Shown here: positions 34,694 through 44,693 of the stretch, piece by piece
How the letters are laid out: every line of letters begins with the position of its first letter
How positions within the stretch are numbered: position 1 is the stretch's first letter
Position numbers and translations under genes: made by a program
Source of the DNA: Tersicoccus solisilvae
Lineage (GTDB): Bacteria > Actinomycetota > Actinomycetes > Actinomycetales > Micrococcaceae
Assembly: GCF_014643255.1 (NCBI RefSeq)
Contig: NZ_BMJI01000010.1
Span: 31,846 to 95,845, forward strand
Direction: 5' to 3'
Length of the DNA stretch: 64,000 nucleotides
The notes under the pieces: model-generated
Database searches by the model: none
What the model saw: the letters and a program-made list of their open reading frames with translations, nothing else
Told to the model about the DNA's origin: nothing

Positions 34694-35670
34694 GGTTCGC
34701 GGTGCTCGGAGCCCGGGGATTCATCGGCCAGGCGCTCGTCGACCGGCTCAACCGCGAGTCCGCGTCCGTGGTCACCGTCGTCGCCCCGCGGCTGCGATCG
34801 AGCGCCGGCGACGTCGACGCGGTGCTGGCGGACGCGCGGTCCGCGACCGGGGCCCTGGCCGACCTGGCCGAACGGTTCCGCGACGTGGACGTCGTGATCA
34901 ACGCGGCCGGGCTGGCCGCCCCGGACGGCGCGGCCGAGGACCGGATGACCGGGGCCAATGCCGTGCTCCCCGTCGTGGCCGCCCTCGCCGCGCAGCGGGC
35001 CGGGGTCACGCGCCTCGTCCACCTCTCCTCGGCGGCGGTGCAGGGCGACCGGCCCCGCCTCGACGAGTCCGACGACCTCGCGCCGTTCTCCGCCTACTCC
35101 CGGTCCAAGGCCCTCGCCGAGCGGGCGCTGCGGCGCCTGGACGACGCCGCCGCGCCGCCGGATGCGCCGCAGGGTCCCCCCACGGCCATCGTCATCGTCC
35201 GGGCCACGTCGGTGCAGGGCGCGGGCCGGCCCACCACCGCCGCCCTCGCCCGGGTGGCGCGCTCCCCGCTCGCGTCGGTCGCGGACGGGCAGCCGCGCAC
35301 GACGCCGGTGGTCTCGGTGCGCCACCTGGTCGGCTTCGTGCTGACCGTCGCCACCTGGCCCGGTCCGCTGCCGGCGGTGGTGCTGCAGCCCGGGGAGGGG
35401 CTGCGCACGGACGAGGTGCTGCGCCTGGCCGGGGGTCGCGAACCGCTGCGGGTGCCGGCACCGCTGTGCCGTGCGGCCGTGCGCACCGGCTACCTGGCCG
35501 CCCGGCTCGCGGGCGACCGGCTGCGCGGCGCCGTGCGACGCGTCGAGCTGATGTGGTTCGGGCAGGACGCGGACCCGGCCTGGGCCCGGCAGAACGGCGT
35601 CACCGTGCGCGGCGACGTGCGCGACGTGCTGCGCCGCGCCGGGCAGCAGGGCCGCACCGACCGACCCTGA
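34690..35670 (+). CDS. NAD-dependent epimerase/dehydratase family protein
   Basis: 326 residues from GTG 34690, overlapping the preceding stop. The Rossmann start is FAVLGARGFIGQALVDRL; the catalytic Ser and YxxxK are visible as VHLSSAAVQGD and AYSRSKALAERAL. This intact extended-SDR site supports an active sugar epimerase or reductase. As the last gene of a three-gene coupled set with two glycosyltransferases it probably makes or modifies their donor sugar. Confidence 0.85.
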   Translation: MRFAVLGARGFIGQALVDRLNRESASVVTVVAPRLRSSAGDVDAVLADARSATGALADLAERFRDVDVVINAAGLAAPDGAAEDRMTGANAVLPVVAALAAQRAGVTRLVHLSSAAVQGDRPRLDESDDLAPFSAYSRSKALAERALRRLDDAAAPPDAPQGPPTAIVIVRATSVQGAGRPTTAALARVARSPLASVADGQPRTTPVVSVRHLVGFVLTVATWPGPLPAVVLQPGEGLRTDEVLRLAGGREPLRVPAPLCRAAVRTGYLAARLAGDRLRGAVRRVELMWFGQDADPAWARQNGVTVRGDVRDVLRRAGQQGRTDRP

Positions 35671-35699
35671 CGCCCGGCCGACGCGGAGCGCCGCCGGTG

Positions 35700-36362
35700 T
35701 CAGGCCTGCGGGACGGCCGTTCCGTCGACGATCTCCGGCACCACCTCGCGCAGCCGCTCCGGGCTCAGGGCGCCGATCCGCACGATCGTGAATGGTTCAC
35801 CGGTGCAGTCCACGATGGTCGAGGGCACGTTCTCACCGCGCGAGCCGCCGTCCAGGTACAGGCCCACGGCGTCGCCGAGCTGGTCCCGGGCCCCGGCCGC
35901 GGTGGACGCCGCGGGGTTGCCGGTGCGGTTGGCGGAGGACACGGCCAGCGGGCCGGTCAGGCCCAGCAGATCGAGGGCGATCGGGTCGTCCGGCATGCGA
36001 AGGGCGACCGTGCCGCGCGTCTCCCCCAGGTCCCAGGTCAGGGACGGCTGAGCCCGCAGGATCAGGGTGAGCGGGCCCGGCCAGAAGGCGGCAGCGAGGT
36101 CGCGGGCCTGCTGCGGCACCTCGGTGGCGAGCCCGTCGAGGACCTCGGGCCGGGCCACCAGCACCGGCGGCGGCATGTTCCGGCCACGTCCCTTCGCAGC
36201 GAGCAGGGTCGCGACGGCGCGGGGCGAGAACGCGTCGGCCCCGATGCCGTAGACGGTGTCGGTCGGCAGCACGATGCACTCCTGGGCGGCCACCACCTCG
36301 TGGGCACGGGCCAGGCCCTCCGCCCGGCCGGCGTCGTCGGTGCAGTCGATGATCTCGCTCAT
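35700..36362 (-). CDS. tsaC: L-threonylcarbamoyladenylate synthase (TsaC/Sua5 family)
   Basis: 220 residues of the YrdC fold. It makes threonylcarbamoyl-AMP from Thr, bicarbonate and ATP, used for the t6A37 modification of ANN-reading tRNAs. Visible motifs are LPTDTVYGIGADAFS near residue 36 and AAFWPGPLTLIL, then VALRMPDDPIA and SANRTGNPAAST. No C-terminal Sua5 domain is present, so it is the short TsaC form. Its ATG overlaps prmC by 4 bp. Confidence 0.95.
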   Translation of the reverse strand: MSEIIDCTDDAGRAEGLARAHEVVAAQECIVLPTDTVYGIGADAFSPRAVATLLAAKGRGRNMPPPVLVARPEVLDGLATEVPQQARDLAAAFWPGPLTLILRAQPSLTWDLGETRGTVALRMPDDPIALDLLGLTGPLAVSSANRTGNPAASTAAGARDQLGDAVGLYLDGGSRGENVPSTIVDCTGEPFTIVRIGALSPERLREVVPEIVDGTAVPQA

Positions 36363-37288
36363 GCGCGGGTCTCTCCGTTCGAGGTGGTGGGCGTGGCCTC
36401 CGGCGTCCTCCCGCCCGGCAGGACGCCGGAGGTGGCGCGGCGGCGGCCGGTGAGGTCGGGGTGGCCGGCGATGCCGGTGAAACCGGCCTGCGCGAGGATC
36501 CGCTCGACGCCGGGCCCCTGTTGCTCGGCGTGCTCCATCACGAGGAAGCCGCCGGGCCGCAGCGCCGCGGCCGCGGCCACGGCCGCGGCCGCGGGGTGCT
36601 CGAGCCCCCCGCGCTCTCCCCCGTACAGCGCCTCGGGCGGGTCGTGCTCGGCGACCTCCGGGTCCACCGGCACGGCGTCCGGCGGCACGTACGGCGGATT
36701 GGTGATGACGACGTCGAACGTGCCCTCCCGCCCGGCCAGCGCGGAGCGGAAGTCCCCGGCGACGAGCTCGACGCCGGTGCCGGCCAGATTGCGCTGCGCC
36801 CAGGCGAGGGCGAGCTCGCTGCGCTCGACGGCGACCACGATCGCCCCGGGCACCTCGGCGGCGACGGCCGCGGCGATCGCGCCGGAACCGGTGCCGAGGT
36901 CGGCGACGCGCGGGGTGGAGAGGCCCGCCGCGCGCAGGCGGTCCAGGGCGACCTGGACGACGGACTCGGTCTCGGGCCGCGGAACGAACACCCCGGGCCC
37001 GACGGCGAGCTCGACGGTGCGGAAGGAGGCGTTGCCGGTCAGATGCTGCAGCGGGATTCGCCGCGCACGCTCGCCGACCAGGTCCTCCAGGCCCGCCGGG
37101 GCGTCGGCACCGGTGATCGCCAGCGCCCGGACCCGGCCGCGACTCACGCCCAGCAGGTGGGCGGCGAGCAGCTCGGCGTCGGCGCGAGGCGACGGGACCC
37201 CGGCGGCGGCGAGGACGGTCGCGGCCGTGCGCAGCGCGGCGGCCAGGTCGACCGGTCCGGCGCCGGATCCGGCCGCGTCCGGGCTCAC
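36359..37288 (-). CDS. prmC: Peptide chain release factor N5-glutamine methyltransferase
   Basis: 309 residues from GTG 37288, which overlaps the prfA stop (GTGA). It methylates the Gln of the GGQ motif of RF1 and RF2. An N-terminal helical domain is followed by the SAM-binding fold ([20 protein letters not shown]) and the catalytic [13 protein letters not shown]. Direct coupling to prfA, its substrate's gene, is the usual arrangement. A second, more divergent PrmC-type gene lies at 54825. Confidence 0.96.
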   Translation of the reverse strand: MSPDAAGSGAGPVDLAAALRTAATVLAAAGVPSPRADAELLAAHLLGVSRGRVRALAITGADAPAGLEDLVGERARRIPLQHLTGNASFRTVELAVGPGVFVPRPETESVVQVALDRLRAAGLSTPRVADLGTGSGAIAAAVAAEVPGAIVVAVERSELALAWAQRNLAGTGVELVAGDFRSALAGREGTFDVVITNPPYVPPDAVPVDPEVAEHDPPEALYGGERGGLEHPAAAAVAAAAALRPGGFLVMEHAEQQGPGVERILAQAGFTGIAGHPDLTGRRRATSGVLPGGRTPEATPTTSNGETRA

Positions 37289-38367
37289 GCCACGTCCTCC
37301 CCGAGCGCCGCGAGGCGGGCCGCCTCGTCGGCGTCGATGCAGGACTGGACGACCGGTCCCAGCTCGCCGTCCATCACGGCGTCGAGGTTGTAGGCCTTGT
37401 AGCCGGTGCGGTGGTCGGCGATCCGGTTCTCCGGGAAGTTGTAGGTGCGGATCCGCTCGGAGCGGTCCATGGTGCGGATCTGGGAGCGGCGCGCGGCGGA
37501 GTTCGCCTCGTCGATCTGCTCCTGCTGGTGCGCGAGCAGCCGGGCGCGCAGCACGCGCATCGCCGCCTCGCGGTTCTGCAGCTGCGACTTCTCGTTCTGC
37601 ATGGCGACGACGATGCCGGTCGGCACGTGCGTGATCCGCACCGCCGAGTCGGTCGTGTTCACGGACTGGCCGCCCGGACCGGAGGAGCGGTAGACGTCGA
37701 TCTTCAGGTCGTTGGCGCCGATCTCGATCTCCTCGGGCTCGTCCACCTCCGGCAGGGCGAGCACCCCCGCGGCCGACGTGTGGATCCGCCCCTGGGACTC
37801 GGTCACGGGCACCCGCTGCACGCGGTGCACCCCGCCCTCGTACTTCAGGTGCGCCCAGACGCCGTCGGCGGGGTCGCTCGCGGAGCCCTTGATGGCGACC
37901 GAGACGTCCTTGTACCCGCCCAGGTCCGAGCCGGTCTCGGCGATGATCTCGGTCTTCCAGCCCTTCGTCTCGGCGTACCGCGTGTACATCCGCAGCAGGT
38001 CCCCGGCGAAGAGGGCAGACTCCTCGCCGCCCTCCCCCGCCTTGATCTCCAGGATGACGTTACGGCCGTCGTCGGGATCCCGCGGGATGAGCAGCCGGCG
38101 CAGCCGCTCGGTGGCGGCCTCGAGCCCGGCCTCCAGACCGGGCACCTCGGCGGCGAGCTCGGGGTCCTCGGCGGCCAGCTCGCGGGCGGCCTCCAGGTCC
38201 CCGGCGACGGCCTCGTAGCGGCGGTACGCCTCGACGATGCCGTTGAGCTGGGCATAGCGCCGCCCGAGCTGGCGCGCGCGGCGCGGGTCCGCGTGCACGG
38301 CCGGATCGGCCAGCGCGCTCTGCAGCTCGGTGTGCTCGGTGAGCAAGCCGTGCACCGACTCGAACAT
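37285..38367 (-). CDS. prfA: Peptide chain release factor 1
   Basis: 360 residues. It reads UAA and UAG: the anticodon-like tripeptide region follows [19 protein letters not shown] (PxT-type loop, here Pro-Glu-Val context to be checked) and the hydrolysis motif is [17 protein letters not shown]. The length is as expected. The ATG at 38367 has GGAGAAGAGGAG upstream. It is the first gene of the prfA-prmC-tsaC coupled set, separated from rho by a strong terminator-like hairpin. Confidence 0.97.
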   Translation of the reverse strand: MFESVHGLLTEHTELQSALADPAVHADPRRARQLGRRYAQLNGIVEAYRRYEAVAGDLEAARELAAEDPELAAEVPGLEAGLEAATERLRRLLIPRDPDDGRNVILEIKAGEGGEESALFAGDLLRMYTRYAETKGWKTEIIAETGSDLGGYKDVSVAIKGSASDPADGVWAHLKYEGGVHRVQRVPVTESQGRIHTSAAGVLALPEVDEPEEIEIGANDLKIDVYRSSGPGGQSVNTTDSAVRITHVPTGIVVAMQNEKSQLQNREAAMRVLRARLLAHQQEQIDEANSAARRSQIRTMDRSERIRTYNFPENRIADHRTGYKAYNLDAVMDGELGPVVQSCIDADEAARLAALGEDVA

Positions 38368-38412
38368 GGTCTCCTCTTCTCCTGGCCTGCCGGCCCGACG
38401 CGGGACAACGAC

Positions 38413-38478
38413 GACGCCGCCCCGCCGGGTGGCCGCACCGCCGACAGCGGTGCGGCCGGCCCGGGACGGGGCGGCGTC
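38413..38478 (-). terminator. Nested double hairpin after rho
   Basis: The outer stem GACGCCGCCCCG (38413-38424) pairs perfectly with CGGGGCGGCGTC (38467-38478). The inner stem GGCCGCACCGC (38431-38441) pairs perfectly with GCGGTGCGGCC (38447-38457) around 5 nt. It starts 7 bp after the rho stop. No T-tract follows, so it is either a tract-less terminator or a 3'-end stabiliser. Confidence 0.65.
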
Positions 38479-38485
38479 AGGGGTG

Positions 38486-40711
38486 CTAGTCGTTGTCGGA
38501 CTTGCTGGCGAGGGTCGTGCGACCCACCGTCATCAGGAACTCCGCGTTGGACTGGGTCTCCCGGATCTTGCCGGTCAGCAGTTCCAGGGCCTGCTGCTGC
38601 TCGAGCCCCGAGAGGACGCGGCGCAGCTTCCACATGATCTTGACCTCCTCCGGCGAGAGGAGATTCTCCTCGCGCCGGGTGCCGGAGGCGTTGACGTCGA
38701 CGGCCGGGAAGATGCGCTTGTCCGCGAGGTTGCGGGACAGCCGCAGCTCCATGTTGCCGGTGCCCTTGAACTCCTCGAAGATCACCTCGTCCATCTTCGA
38801 GCCGGTCTCGACCAGCGCGGTGGCGAGGATGGTCAGCGATCCGCCGTTCTCGATGTTGCGGGCCGCGCCGAAGAACCGCTTCGGCGGGTACAGGGCCGCC
38901 GCATCCACGCCACCGGAGAGGATGCGCCCGGAGGACGGGGCCGCGTTGTTGTACGCGCGGCCCAGGCGGGTCATCGAGTCGAGGAGGACGACGACGTCCA
39001 TGCCCATCTCCACGAGGCGCTTGGCCCGCTCGATCGCGAGCTCGGCGACCGTCGTGTGGTCGTCTGCCGGGCGGTCGAACGTCGAGGCGATGACCTCGCC
39101 GCGGACCGACCGCTGCATGTCGGTGACCTCTTCGGGACGCTCGTCCACCAGCACCATCATCAGGTGCACCTCGGGGTTGTTGGTGGTGATCGCGTTGGCG
39201 AGGGCCTGCAGGATCATCGTCTTGCCGGCCTTCGGCGGGGAGACGATCAGACCGCGCTGGCCCTTGCCGATCGGGGCGACGAGGTCGATCACGCGGGGGC
39301 CGATGCGCTTGGGCTCGGTCTCCAGGCGCAGCCGCTCGGACGGGTACAGCGGGACGAGCTTGGTGAACTCGACCCGGTCCTTGTTGTCCTCCGGGTTCTT
39401 GCCGTTCACGCTGGTCAGCTTCACCAGGGCGTTGAACTTCTGGCGTGCGCTCTGGCCCTGGTTGGCGGTGTTCTCGCCGTCCCGGGGGGCGCGGATGGCG
39501 CCGACGACGGCGTCGCCCTTGCGCAGGTGGTACTTCTTCACCTGGTTCAGCGAGACGTAGACGTCGTTCTGGCCGGGCAGGTATCCGGACGTGCGGACGA
39601 ACGCGTAGTTGTCGAGCACGTCGAGGATGCCCGCGACGGGCAGCAGCACGTCGTCGTCGGTGACCTCGGTGTCGTCGACCTCGGGGCCCGCGTTGCGGCG
39701 ACGGCGGTCGCTGCGATCACGGAACCGGTCGTTGCGCTCGTCCCGGTTGTTCCGGTTCCGGTTGCGCCGGTTCCGGCCGCCACGCCCGTCGTCGTCGTTC
39801 CGGTTGTCGTTGCGCGCGTCGTTGCGGTTGTCGTTCCGGTTGTCGTTGCGCGCGTCGTTCCGGTTCTCGTTCTCGTCCCGGTCCCGGTTGCGGTTGCGCT
39901 CACGGCGGGACTGCCGGCTCTCCTGGCGGGAGCCGCTGTCCTCGCCCGACCCGTTCTGCCCGGACTGCTGCGGGGTGTCCTGACCGTTGTTCTGGCCGTT
40001 CTGGTTGTTCTGGCCGGACTCGCGCTTCTCGTCGCGGTTGCGGTTCCGGTTGCGCTGCCGGCGGCCGGACTGCTCCCCGTCGCCGGACTGCTCCCCCTCA
40101 GCCTGCTCGGGACGGCGGCCGGAGGCCTGATCGGCCGGCTGGTCGGCCTGCTGGCCGGAGCCCTGCTCGGCGGTCTGCTGGTCCGACTGGTCGGACCGCG
40201 CGCCCGCCTCGGCGGACTCGACGACGCCGGTGCTGCTCGCACGGCGGCTGCGGCCGCGGCCGGCACGCTCCGGAGCACCGCCGTTCTGGGCGCCGCCGTT
40301 CTGGGCACCGCCGTCGGCGGTGCGGTTCTCGGCGGCCCGGTCGGCCACGGACGAGCCACGCTGGTGGTTGCTGATGGCGGTCACGAGGTCGCTCTTGCGC
40401 ATCCGGGAGCCGCCGCTGATGCCGAGCTGACCGGCGAGGGCCTGCAGCTGGGCCAGCTTGAGGCCGGCCAGCCCGTTCGCGCGGGGCCCCTCGGAGGCCG
40501 CGCTCTCGGACGACCCGCCGTCCGACGACGTCGCGGCGGCGTCGGACGTGACGGTCGGCCCCGCCTGCGCGGCGGCCTCGAGGGTCACGGCCTCGGTGTT
40601 CGCGCGTCGCGAGTCGGCGACGACGCCCTGGTCGGCCGTCGTGGCCGGGACACTGTCCCCGGCGACGCGGTCGTTCTCCGTCCCTGGCAACAGGTCGGTG
40701 GTGTTGGTCAC
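38486..40711 (-). CDS. rho: Transcription termination factor Rho, with large hydrophilic insert
   Basis: 741 residues against about 419 in E. coli. The start is GTG 40711 with AAGGA 6 nt upstream. An N-terminal Rho helical domain ([20 protein letters not shown], split by length here) is followed by about 220 residues of Asn/Arg/Asp/Gly/Gln-rich low-complexity sequence. Then come the cold-shock RNA-binding domain ([21 protein letters not shown]), the ATPase with [12 protein letters not shown] (Walker A) and a normal C-terminus. Such inserts are known in Micrococcus luteus and Streptomyces Rho and are thought to help engage GC-rich RNA. Within the insert the DNA carries a 36-bp-period repeat. 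Confidence 0.97.
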   Translation of the reverse strand: MTNTTDLLPGTENDRVAGDSVPATTADQGVVADSRRANTEAVTLEAAAQAGPTVTSDAAATSSDGGSSESAASEGPRANGLAGLKLAQLQALAGQLGISGGSRMRKSDLVTAISNHQRGSSVADRAAENRTADGGAQNGGAQNGGAPERAGRGRSRRASSTGVVESAEAGARSDQSDQQTAEQGSGQQADQPADQASGRRPEQAEGEQSGDGEQSGRRQRNRNRNRDEKRESGQNNQNGQNNGQDTPQQSGQNGSGEDSGSRQESRQSRRERNRNRDRDENENRNDARNDNRNDNRNDARNDNRNDDDGRGGRNRRNRNRNNRDERNDRFRDRSDRRRRNAGPEVDDTEVTDDDVLLPVAGILDVLDNYAFVRTSGYLPGQNDVYVSLNQVKKYHLRKGDAVVGAIRAPRDGENTANQGQSARQKFNALVKLTSVNGKNPEDNKDRVEFTKLVPLYPSERLRLETEPKRIGPRVIDLVAPIGKGQRGLIVSPPKAGKTMILQALANAITTNNPEVHLMMVLVDERPEEVTDMQRSVRGEVIASTFDRPADDHTTVAELAIERAKRLVEMGMDVVVLLDSMTRLGRAYNNAAPSSGRILSGGVDAAALYPPKRFFGAARNIENGGSLTILATALVETGSKMDEVIFEEFKGTGNMELRLSRNLADKRIFPAVDVNASGTRREENLLSPEEVKIMWKLRRVLSGLEQQQALELLTGKIRETQSNAEFLMTVGRTTLASKSDND
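39798..39859. repeat. 36-bp-period direct repeat inside rho
   Basis: A 26-nt sequence at 39798-39823 recurs exactly at 39834-39859. It encodes alternating Asn-Asp / Ala-Arg / Asn-Arg dipeptides in the Rho insert. A copy-number-variable coding repeat. Confidence 0.75.
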
Positions 40712-41238
40712 GAAGGATCCTTCCCCCTCGATATCCGGTCGTCACTGGACGACGACCGTCGGGTAGTGGCTGAGCCGACCGCCTCGCGGCCGGCTCCCGC
40801 GCCCAGCTCCCTGATCAAGCCCGCAGGACTGCGAACGGCCTGCTCAGGGTCGGGGCGGTGGGGTCTTCTCATCAGCCGGCGGATGCCCGGTCCGGGTCTG
40901 ATCCACGCGCGGAGCGGGGGTGCTCCGAGGGCGGCAAGGAAGGAGAAGAACTGCACCTGGTGCGACGGCGGGAACGAGCCGGGCGGGCCGGCCGAGAACC
41001 GGCTGGACCGCGAAAGGCTTCTCCCCGCTGGGCGCACAAGCCGTGTGGCGATACCGGAAACATAACACCTGACGCGTCGCGCGAACGGGAGGCCCGCTGT
41101 CCGGTGCCTCCCGCGTGGTCTCACGCGGGAATCGAACGGCTGTGGTCGGCTCTCGAAGCACTGCTGTGCAGGACGACCCCAGAATCCGGGTCTCCGTCTG
41201 TCAGGCGGCTGCGTCAGATGGTCGTTGCCGGTGTCGCC
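40712..41238. other. Long rho leader / thrB 3' region
   Basis: 527 bp without a credible gene, less GC-rich than its surroundings. On the minus strand a TATGTT box (41059-41064) may be the rho promoter, which would give a leader of about 340 nt. Two overlapping hairpins lie just upstream of it at 41087-41129. The rest shows purine-rich stretches near 40930-40950 but no strong structure. Confidence 0.45.
41087..41129 (-). terminator. Overlapping alternative hairpins between thrB and rho
   Basis: CCCGCGTG (41110-41117) pairs perfectly with CACGCGGG (41122-41129). GGGAGGC (41087-41093) pairs perfectly with GCCTCCC (41106-41112). The two stems share bases 41110-41112, so they exclude each other. 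The set ends the threonine-operon transcript or controls read-through into rho. Confidence 0.4.
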
Positions 41239-42264
41239 TCAGTCTCGGTGCTCTTCGATTCTAGCACCCTCGCGCCCCACGGCCGGGGTCCGCACCGTCC
41301 ACCGGTCGGCGTCCCCGGTGCGGGAGGTGTGCTCCCGCACGGCGTGCACCACCGCGTCGCGCTGCGCCGGATCGACGGCGAGCGTGAGCACGCTGGGCCC
41401 GGCCCCGGAGACGACGGTCGCGTAGCCCTGCGCGCGCAGGGTGCGGAGCAGGTCCGCACTGGCCGGCATGGCCTCGGCGCGCACGTCCTGGTGCAGGTAG
41501 TCCCGCGTCGCCGGGAGCAGGAACCCGGGCGCGGACGTCATCGCATGCACCAGCAGTGCGGCTCGCCCGGTGTTGGCCGCGGCCTGGGCGTGGGAGACCG
41601 ACGGCGGCAGCAGCCCGCGGCTGACCTCGGTGGACAGCTCCGTGGTGGGGATCGCCATCACCGGGCTGACCGCGGGCGCGACCGGCACGACGGCGTGGCC
41701 GAACGTCCCGTCGTCGTGCTCCCAGGAGACGACGAGCGAGCCGAACAGGGCCGGGGCGACATTGTCCGGGTGCCCCTCCAGGCGGGAGCACCACTGGAAC
41801 AGGTCCTCCTCGTCGCTGCGTGCCGCCGCGGGCAGCAGCGCGTTGGCCGCGAGCACGCCCGAGACGATGGCCGCGGCCGAGGACCCCAGGCCCCGCCCGT
41901 GCGGGATCACGTTGACGGCGTCCAGGTGCAGCGCCGGGGCCCGGTACCCGGCGCGCTCGAGCGTGCGGCGGATCGTGCGGACCACCAGGTGGGACTCGTC
42001 GCGCGGTACCTGTCCGGCGCCCTCGCCCGCGACCTCCACGGACAGGGCGGGGCCGGCATCGGTGTCCACCGTCAGCTCGTCCCGCAGGTCCAGGGCGAGG
42101 CCGATGCTGTCGAATCCGGGACCGACGTTGCCGACGGTGGCCGGCACGCTCACCCGCACCCGCTGCCCGGCGGCGACCGGGGTCGGTTCACCGTCCCGGC
42201 GGGGCGCCGTGCCCCCGTCCAGGCCACCGTCGAAGCGGCCGTCGCCCAGGGTCACCCCCGTCAT
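41239..42264 (-). CDS. thrB: Homoserine kinase
   Basis: 341 residues of the GHMP kinase fold. It phosphorylates homoserine for threonine synthase. Motifs seen: VRVSVPATVGNVGPGFDSIGL near residue 37 (start of motif 1, split by length), the ATP loop IPHGRGLGSSAAAIVSG and the third motif TVVSGAGPSVLTL. A 25-residue Gly/Arg-rich N-terminal tail precedes the fold. It lies 1 bp after thrC, so it belongs to the same operon. Confidence 0.96.
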   Translation of the reverse strand: MTGVTLGDGRFDGGLDGGTAPRRDGEPTPVAAGQRVRVSVPATVGNVGPGFDSIGLALDLRDELTVDTDAGPALSVEVAGEGAGQVPRDESHLVVRTIRRTLERAGYRAPALHLDAVNVIPHGRGLGSSAAAIVSGVLAANALLPAAARSDEEDLFQWCSRLEGHPDNVAPALFGSLVVSWEHDDGTFGHAVVPVAPAVSPVMAIPTTELSTEVSRGLLPPSVSHAQAAANTGRAALLVHAMTSAPGFLLPATRDYLHQDVRAEAMPASADLLRTLRAQGYATVVSGAGPSVLTLAVDPAQRDAVVHAVREHTSRTGDADRWTVRTPAVGREGARIEEHRD

Positions 42265-42265
42265 C

Positions 42266-43366
42266 TCAGGCCAGCCCGAGGGCGTCCGCGACGCTGACGA
42301 CGTCGAACGGCACGCGCGTCGGCTCGATCGCCGCGCCGTCGGCGGACTTCAGGGCCCAGTCGGGATCCTTCAGGCCGTGCCCGGTCACGGTGATGACGAT
42401 CGTCTGACCGGGCTCGACCTCACCGGCGGCGTGCTTCTTGAGCAGCCCCGCGACGCCGGCGGCGGAGGCGGGCTCGACGAACACGCCCTCCTTCGCGGAG
42501 AGCCAGCGGTGCGCCTCGAGGATCTGCTCGTCGGTCACGGACTCGATCACTCCGCCCGACTCGTCGCGGGCCGCCTCGGCCTGCTCCCACGACGCGGGGT
42601 TGCCGATCCGGATCGCCGTCGCGATGGTGTCCGGCTCGGTGACCGGGTGCCCGAGCACGATGGGCGCGGCACCCGCGGCCTGGAAGCCCCACATCCGGGG
42701 CCGCCGCGTCGCCACGGGGGCGAGCGTCTGCCCCGCGAGGTCGGTCCACGGCTGCGCGTACTCGGTGTAGCCCCGCCAGTAGGCGGTGATGTTGCCGGCG
42801 TTGCCGACGGGCAGCAGGTGCAGGTCCGGGGCGTCGCCGAGCGCGTCGACGACCTCGAAGGAGCCCGTCTTCTGCCCCTCGATCCGCGCCGGGTTGACCG
42901 AATTGACGAGGAACACCGGGTACGCCTCGGCGAGCTTGCGGGCCACCTCGAGACAGTTGTCGAAATTGCCGTCGACCTGCAGCAGCGTCGCCCCGTGCGC
43001 GAGCGCCTGGCTCAGCTTGCCGAGGGAGATCTTGCCCTCCGGCACGAGGACGGCGCAGGTGAGGCCGGCCTGCTTGGCGTACGCCGCGGCGGAGGCCGAC
43101 GTGTTGCCGGTCGACGCGCAGACCACGGCCTGGGCGCCGGCGGCCTTCGCGGCCGTCATCGCCATCGTCATGCCCCGGTCCTTGAAGGAGCCGGTCGGAT
43201 TCATGCCCTCGACCTTGATCCGCACGTCGCAACCGGTCAGCTCGGACAGGTGCCGCGCGGGCACGAGCGGGGTGCCCCCCTCGCCGAGGGTGATCACCTC
43301 GGTCTCGTCCGTGACCGGGAGCCGGTCGGCGTACTCGCGGATCACGCCGCGCCACTGGTGAGCCAT
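42266..43366 (-). CDS. thrC: Threonine synthase
   Basis: 366 residues from ATG 43366, one base after the hom stop. It is a PLP enzyme turning O-phosphohomoserine into threonine. The PLP lysine is in [15 protein letters not shown] and the phosphate-binding loop is [16 protein letters not shown]. The length fits the short class II form of actinobacteria and plants lacking the long N-terminal domain. The order hom-thrC-thrB is the standard actinobacterial set. Confidence 0.96.
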   Translation of the reverse strand: MAHQWRGVIREYADRLPVTDETEVITLGEGGTPLVPARHLSELTGCDVRIKVEGMNPTGSFKDRGMTMAMTAAKAAGAQAVVCASTGNTSASAAAYAKQAGLTCAVLVPEGKISLGKLSQALAHGATLLQVDGNFDNCLEVARKLAEAYPVFLVNSVNPARIEGQKTGSFEVVDALGDAPDLHLLPVGNAGNITAYWRGYTEYAQPWTDLAGQTLAPVATRRPRMWGFQAAGAAPIVLGHPVTEPDTIATAIRIGNPASWEQAEAARDESGGVIESVTDEQILEAHRWLSAKEGVFVEPASAAGVAGLLKKHAAGEVEPGQTIVITVTGHGLKDPDWALKSADGAAIEPTRVPFDVVSVADALGLA

Positions 43367-43367
43367 G

Positions 43368-44693
43368 TCAGGCCCCTTCCACTCGCAGGATGCTGGTGAC
43401 CTCGTGCACGGCGTCGAGCCGCCCGACGGCGTCGACGGTGCGGCGCAGGGCCGCGTCGAGAGCACGGTGCGTGACGATGCGCAGCTCGGCGTCACCGGCC
43501 TCGTCACCGCCCTCGTCGGCGTGCGTCGTCTGGCGCATGGTCTCGATCGAGACGCCGTGGTCGCCGAAGACGGCGGCGATCGCGGCGAGCACACCGGGGG
43601 CGTCGGCCACCCGCAGCCCGATCGCGTAGCTGGTGACGACGGCCTCCAGCCCCACCGGCGTGACGCTCGCGGCGACGCTCTCGGTCACGCCCGGGCCGCC
43701 GAGCACGCGGCGGCGGGCCGCGCTGACGATGTCGCCGAGCACGGCGGAGGCGGTCGGCACCCCGCCCGCACCCGCCCCGTAGAACATCAGCGAGCCGGCG
43801 TACTCGGCCTCGACGTAGACGGCGTTGTACGCGCCGCGCACGGAGGCGAGCGCGTGGTCGCGGGGCAGCAGCGTCGGGTGCACGCGGACGGCGACGCCGC
43901 GGTCGCCGTCGGGCGCCTGCGGATCCGCGGGAACCGCCTCGCAGATCGCGAGCAGCTTGATCACGTAGCCGGCCTCGCGGGCCGCGGCGACGTCCTCGGC
44001 GGTGATCGCCGTGATGCCCTCGCTCCAGACGTGGGCGCGGTCGAAGCTGGTGTGGAACGCGAGCGAGGCGAGGATGGTGGCCTTCGCGGCGGCGTCCAGG
44101 CCCTCGACGTCGGCGGTCGGGTCCGCCTCGGCGTACCCGAGGCGCTGGGCGTCCGCGAGGGCGTCGGCGAACGAAGCGCCGGTGGCGTCCATCGCGTCGA
44201 GGATGTAGTTCGTGGTGCCGTTGACGATGCCGAGCACCCGGGTGATGTTGTCGCCGGCCAGGTTGTCCCGCACCGGGCGGATGATCGGGATCGCCCCGGC
44301 GACGGCGGCCTCGTAGGCCAGCTGGACGCCGGCGTCCTCGGCGGCGGCGTAGAGCTCGGGCCCGTGCTCGGCCAGCAGCGCCTTGTTGCCGGTCACCACG
44401 GTGGCCCCGGCGGCCAGCGCGCGCAGGATCAGCGTGCGGGCCGGTTCGATGCCGCCGATGAGCTCGACCACGATGTCCGCACCGGCCAGGACGGCGTCGG
44501 CGTCGGTGGCGTACAGCTCCCGGGGCAGGTCCACGGTGCGGGGCGCGTCGACGTCGCGCACGGCGATCCCGGTCAACTCCAGCCGGGCGCCCACGCGGGC
44601 GGCAAGCGCGTCCGCGTCCTCGAGCAGGATCCGGGCCACCTGGGCTCCGACGTTCCCGGCCCCGAGCAGGGCCACTCTCAGCGTCTCCATCAC
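43368..44693 (-). CDS. hom: Homoserine dehydrogenase (with C-terminal ACT domain)
   Basis: 441 residues. The NAD(P) site is [17 protein letters not shown] at the N-terminus. The substrate-binding region contains [14 protein letters not shown], and the C-terminal 80 residues ([22 protein letters not shown] and following) form an ACT domain, the site of feedback inhibition by threonine. Its ATG overlaps the lysA stop by 4 bp. It makes homoserine at the branch to Thr and Met. Confidence 0.96.
   Translation of the reverse strand: MMETLRVALLGAGNVGAQVARILLEDADALAARVGARLELTGIAVRDVDAPRTVDLPRELYATDADAVLAGADIVVELIGGIEPARTLILRALAAGATVVTGNKALLAEHGPELYAAAEDAGVQLAYEAAVAGAIPIIRPVRDNLAGDNITRVLGIVNGTTNYILDAMDATGASFADALADAQRLGYAEADPTADVEGLDAAAKATILASLAFHTSFDRAHVWSEGITAITAEDVAAAREAGYVIKLLAICEAVPADPQAPDGDRGVAVRVHPTLLPRDHALASVRGAYNAVYVEAEYAGSLMFYGAGAGGVPTASAVLGDIVSAARRRVLGGPGVTESVAASVTPVGLEAVVTSYAIGLRVADAPGVLAAIAAVFGDHGVSIETMRQTTHADEGGDEAGDAELRIVTHRALDAALRRTVDAVGRLDAVHEVTSILRVEGA

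Noticed and set aside
39700..40120. Repeat-like DNA that might be a CRISPR or mobile array
   Set aside because: It is in frame within rho and encodes the known type of low-complexity insert; repeats are not separated by unique spacers.
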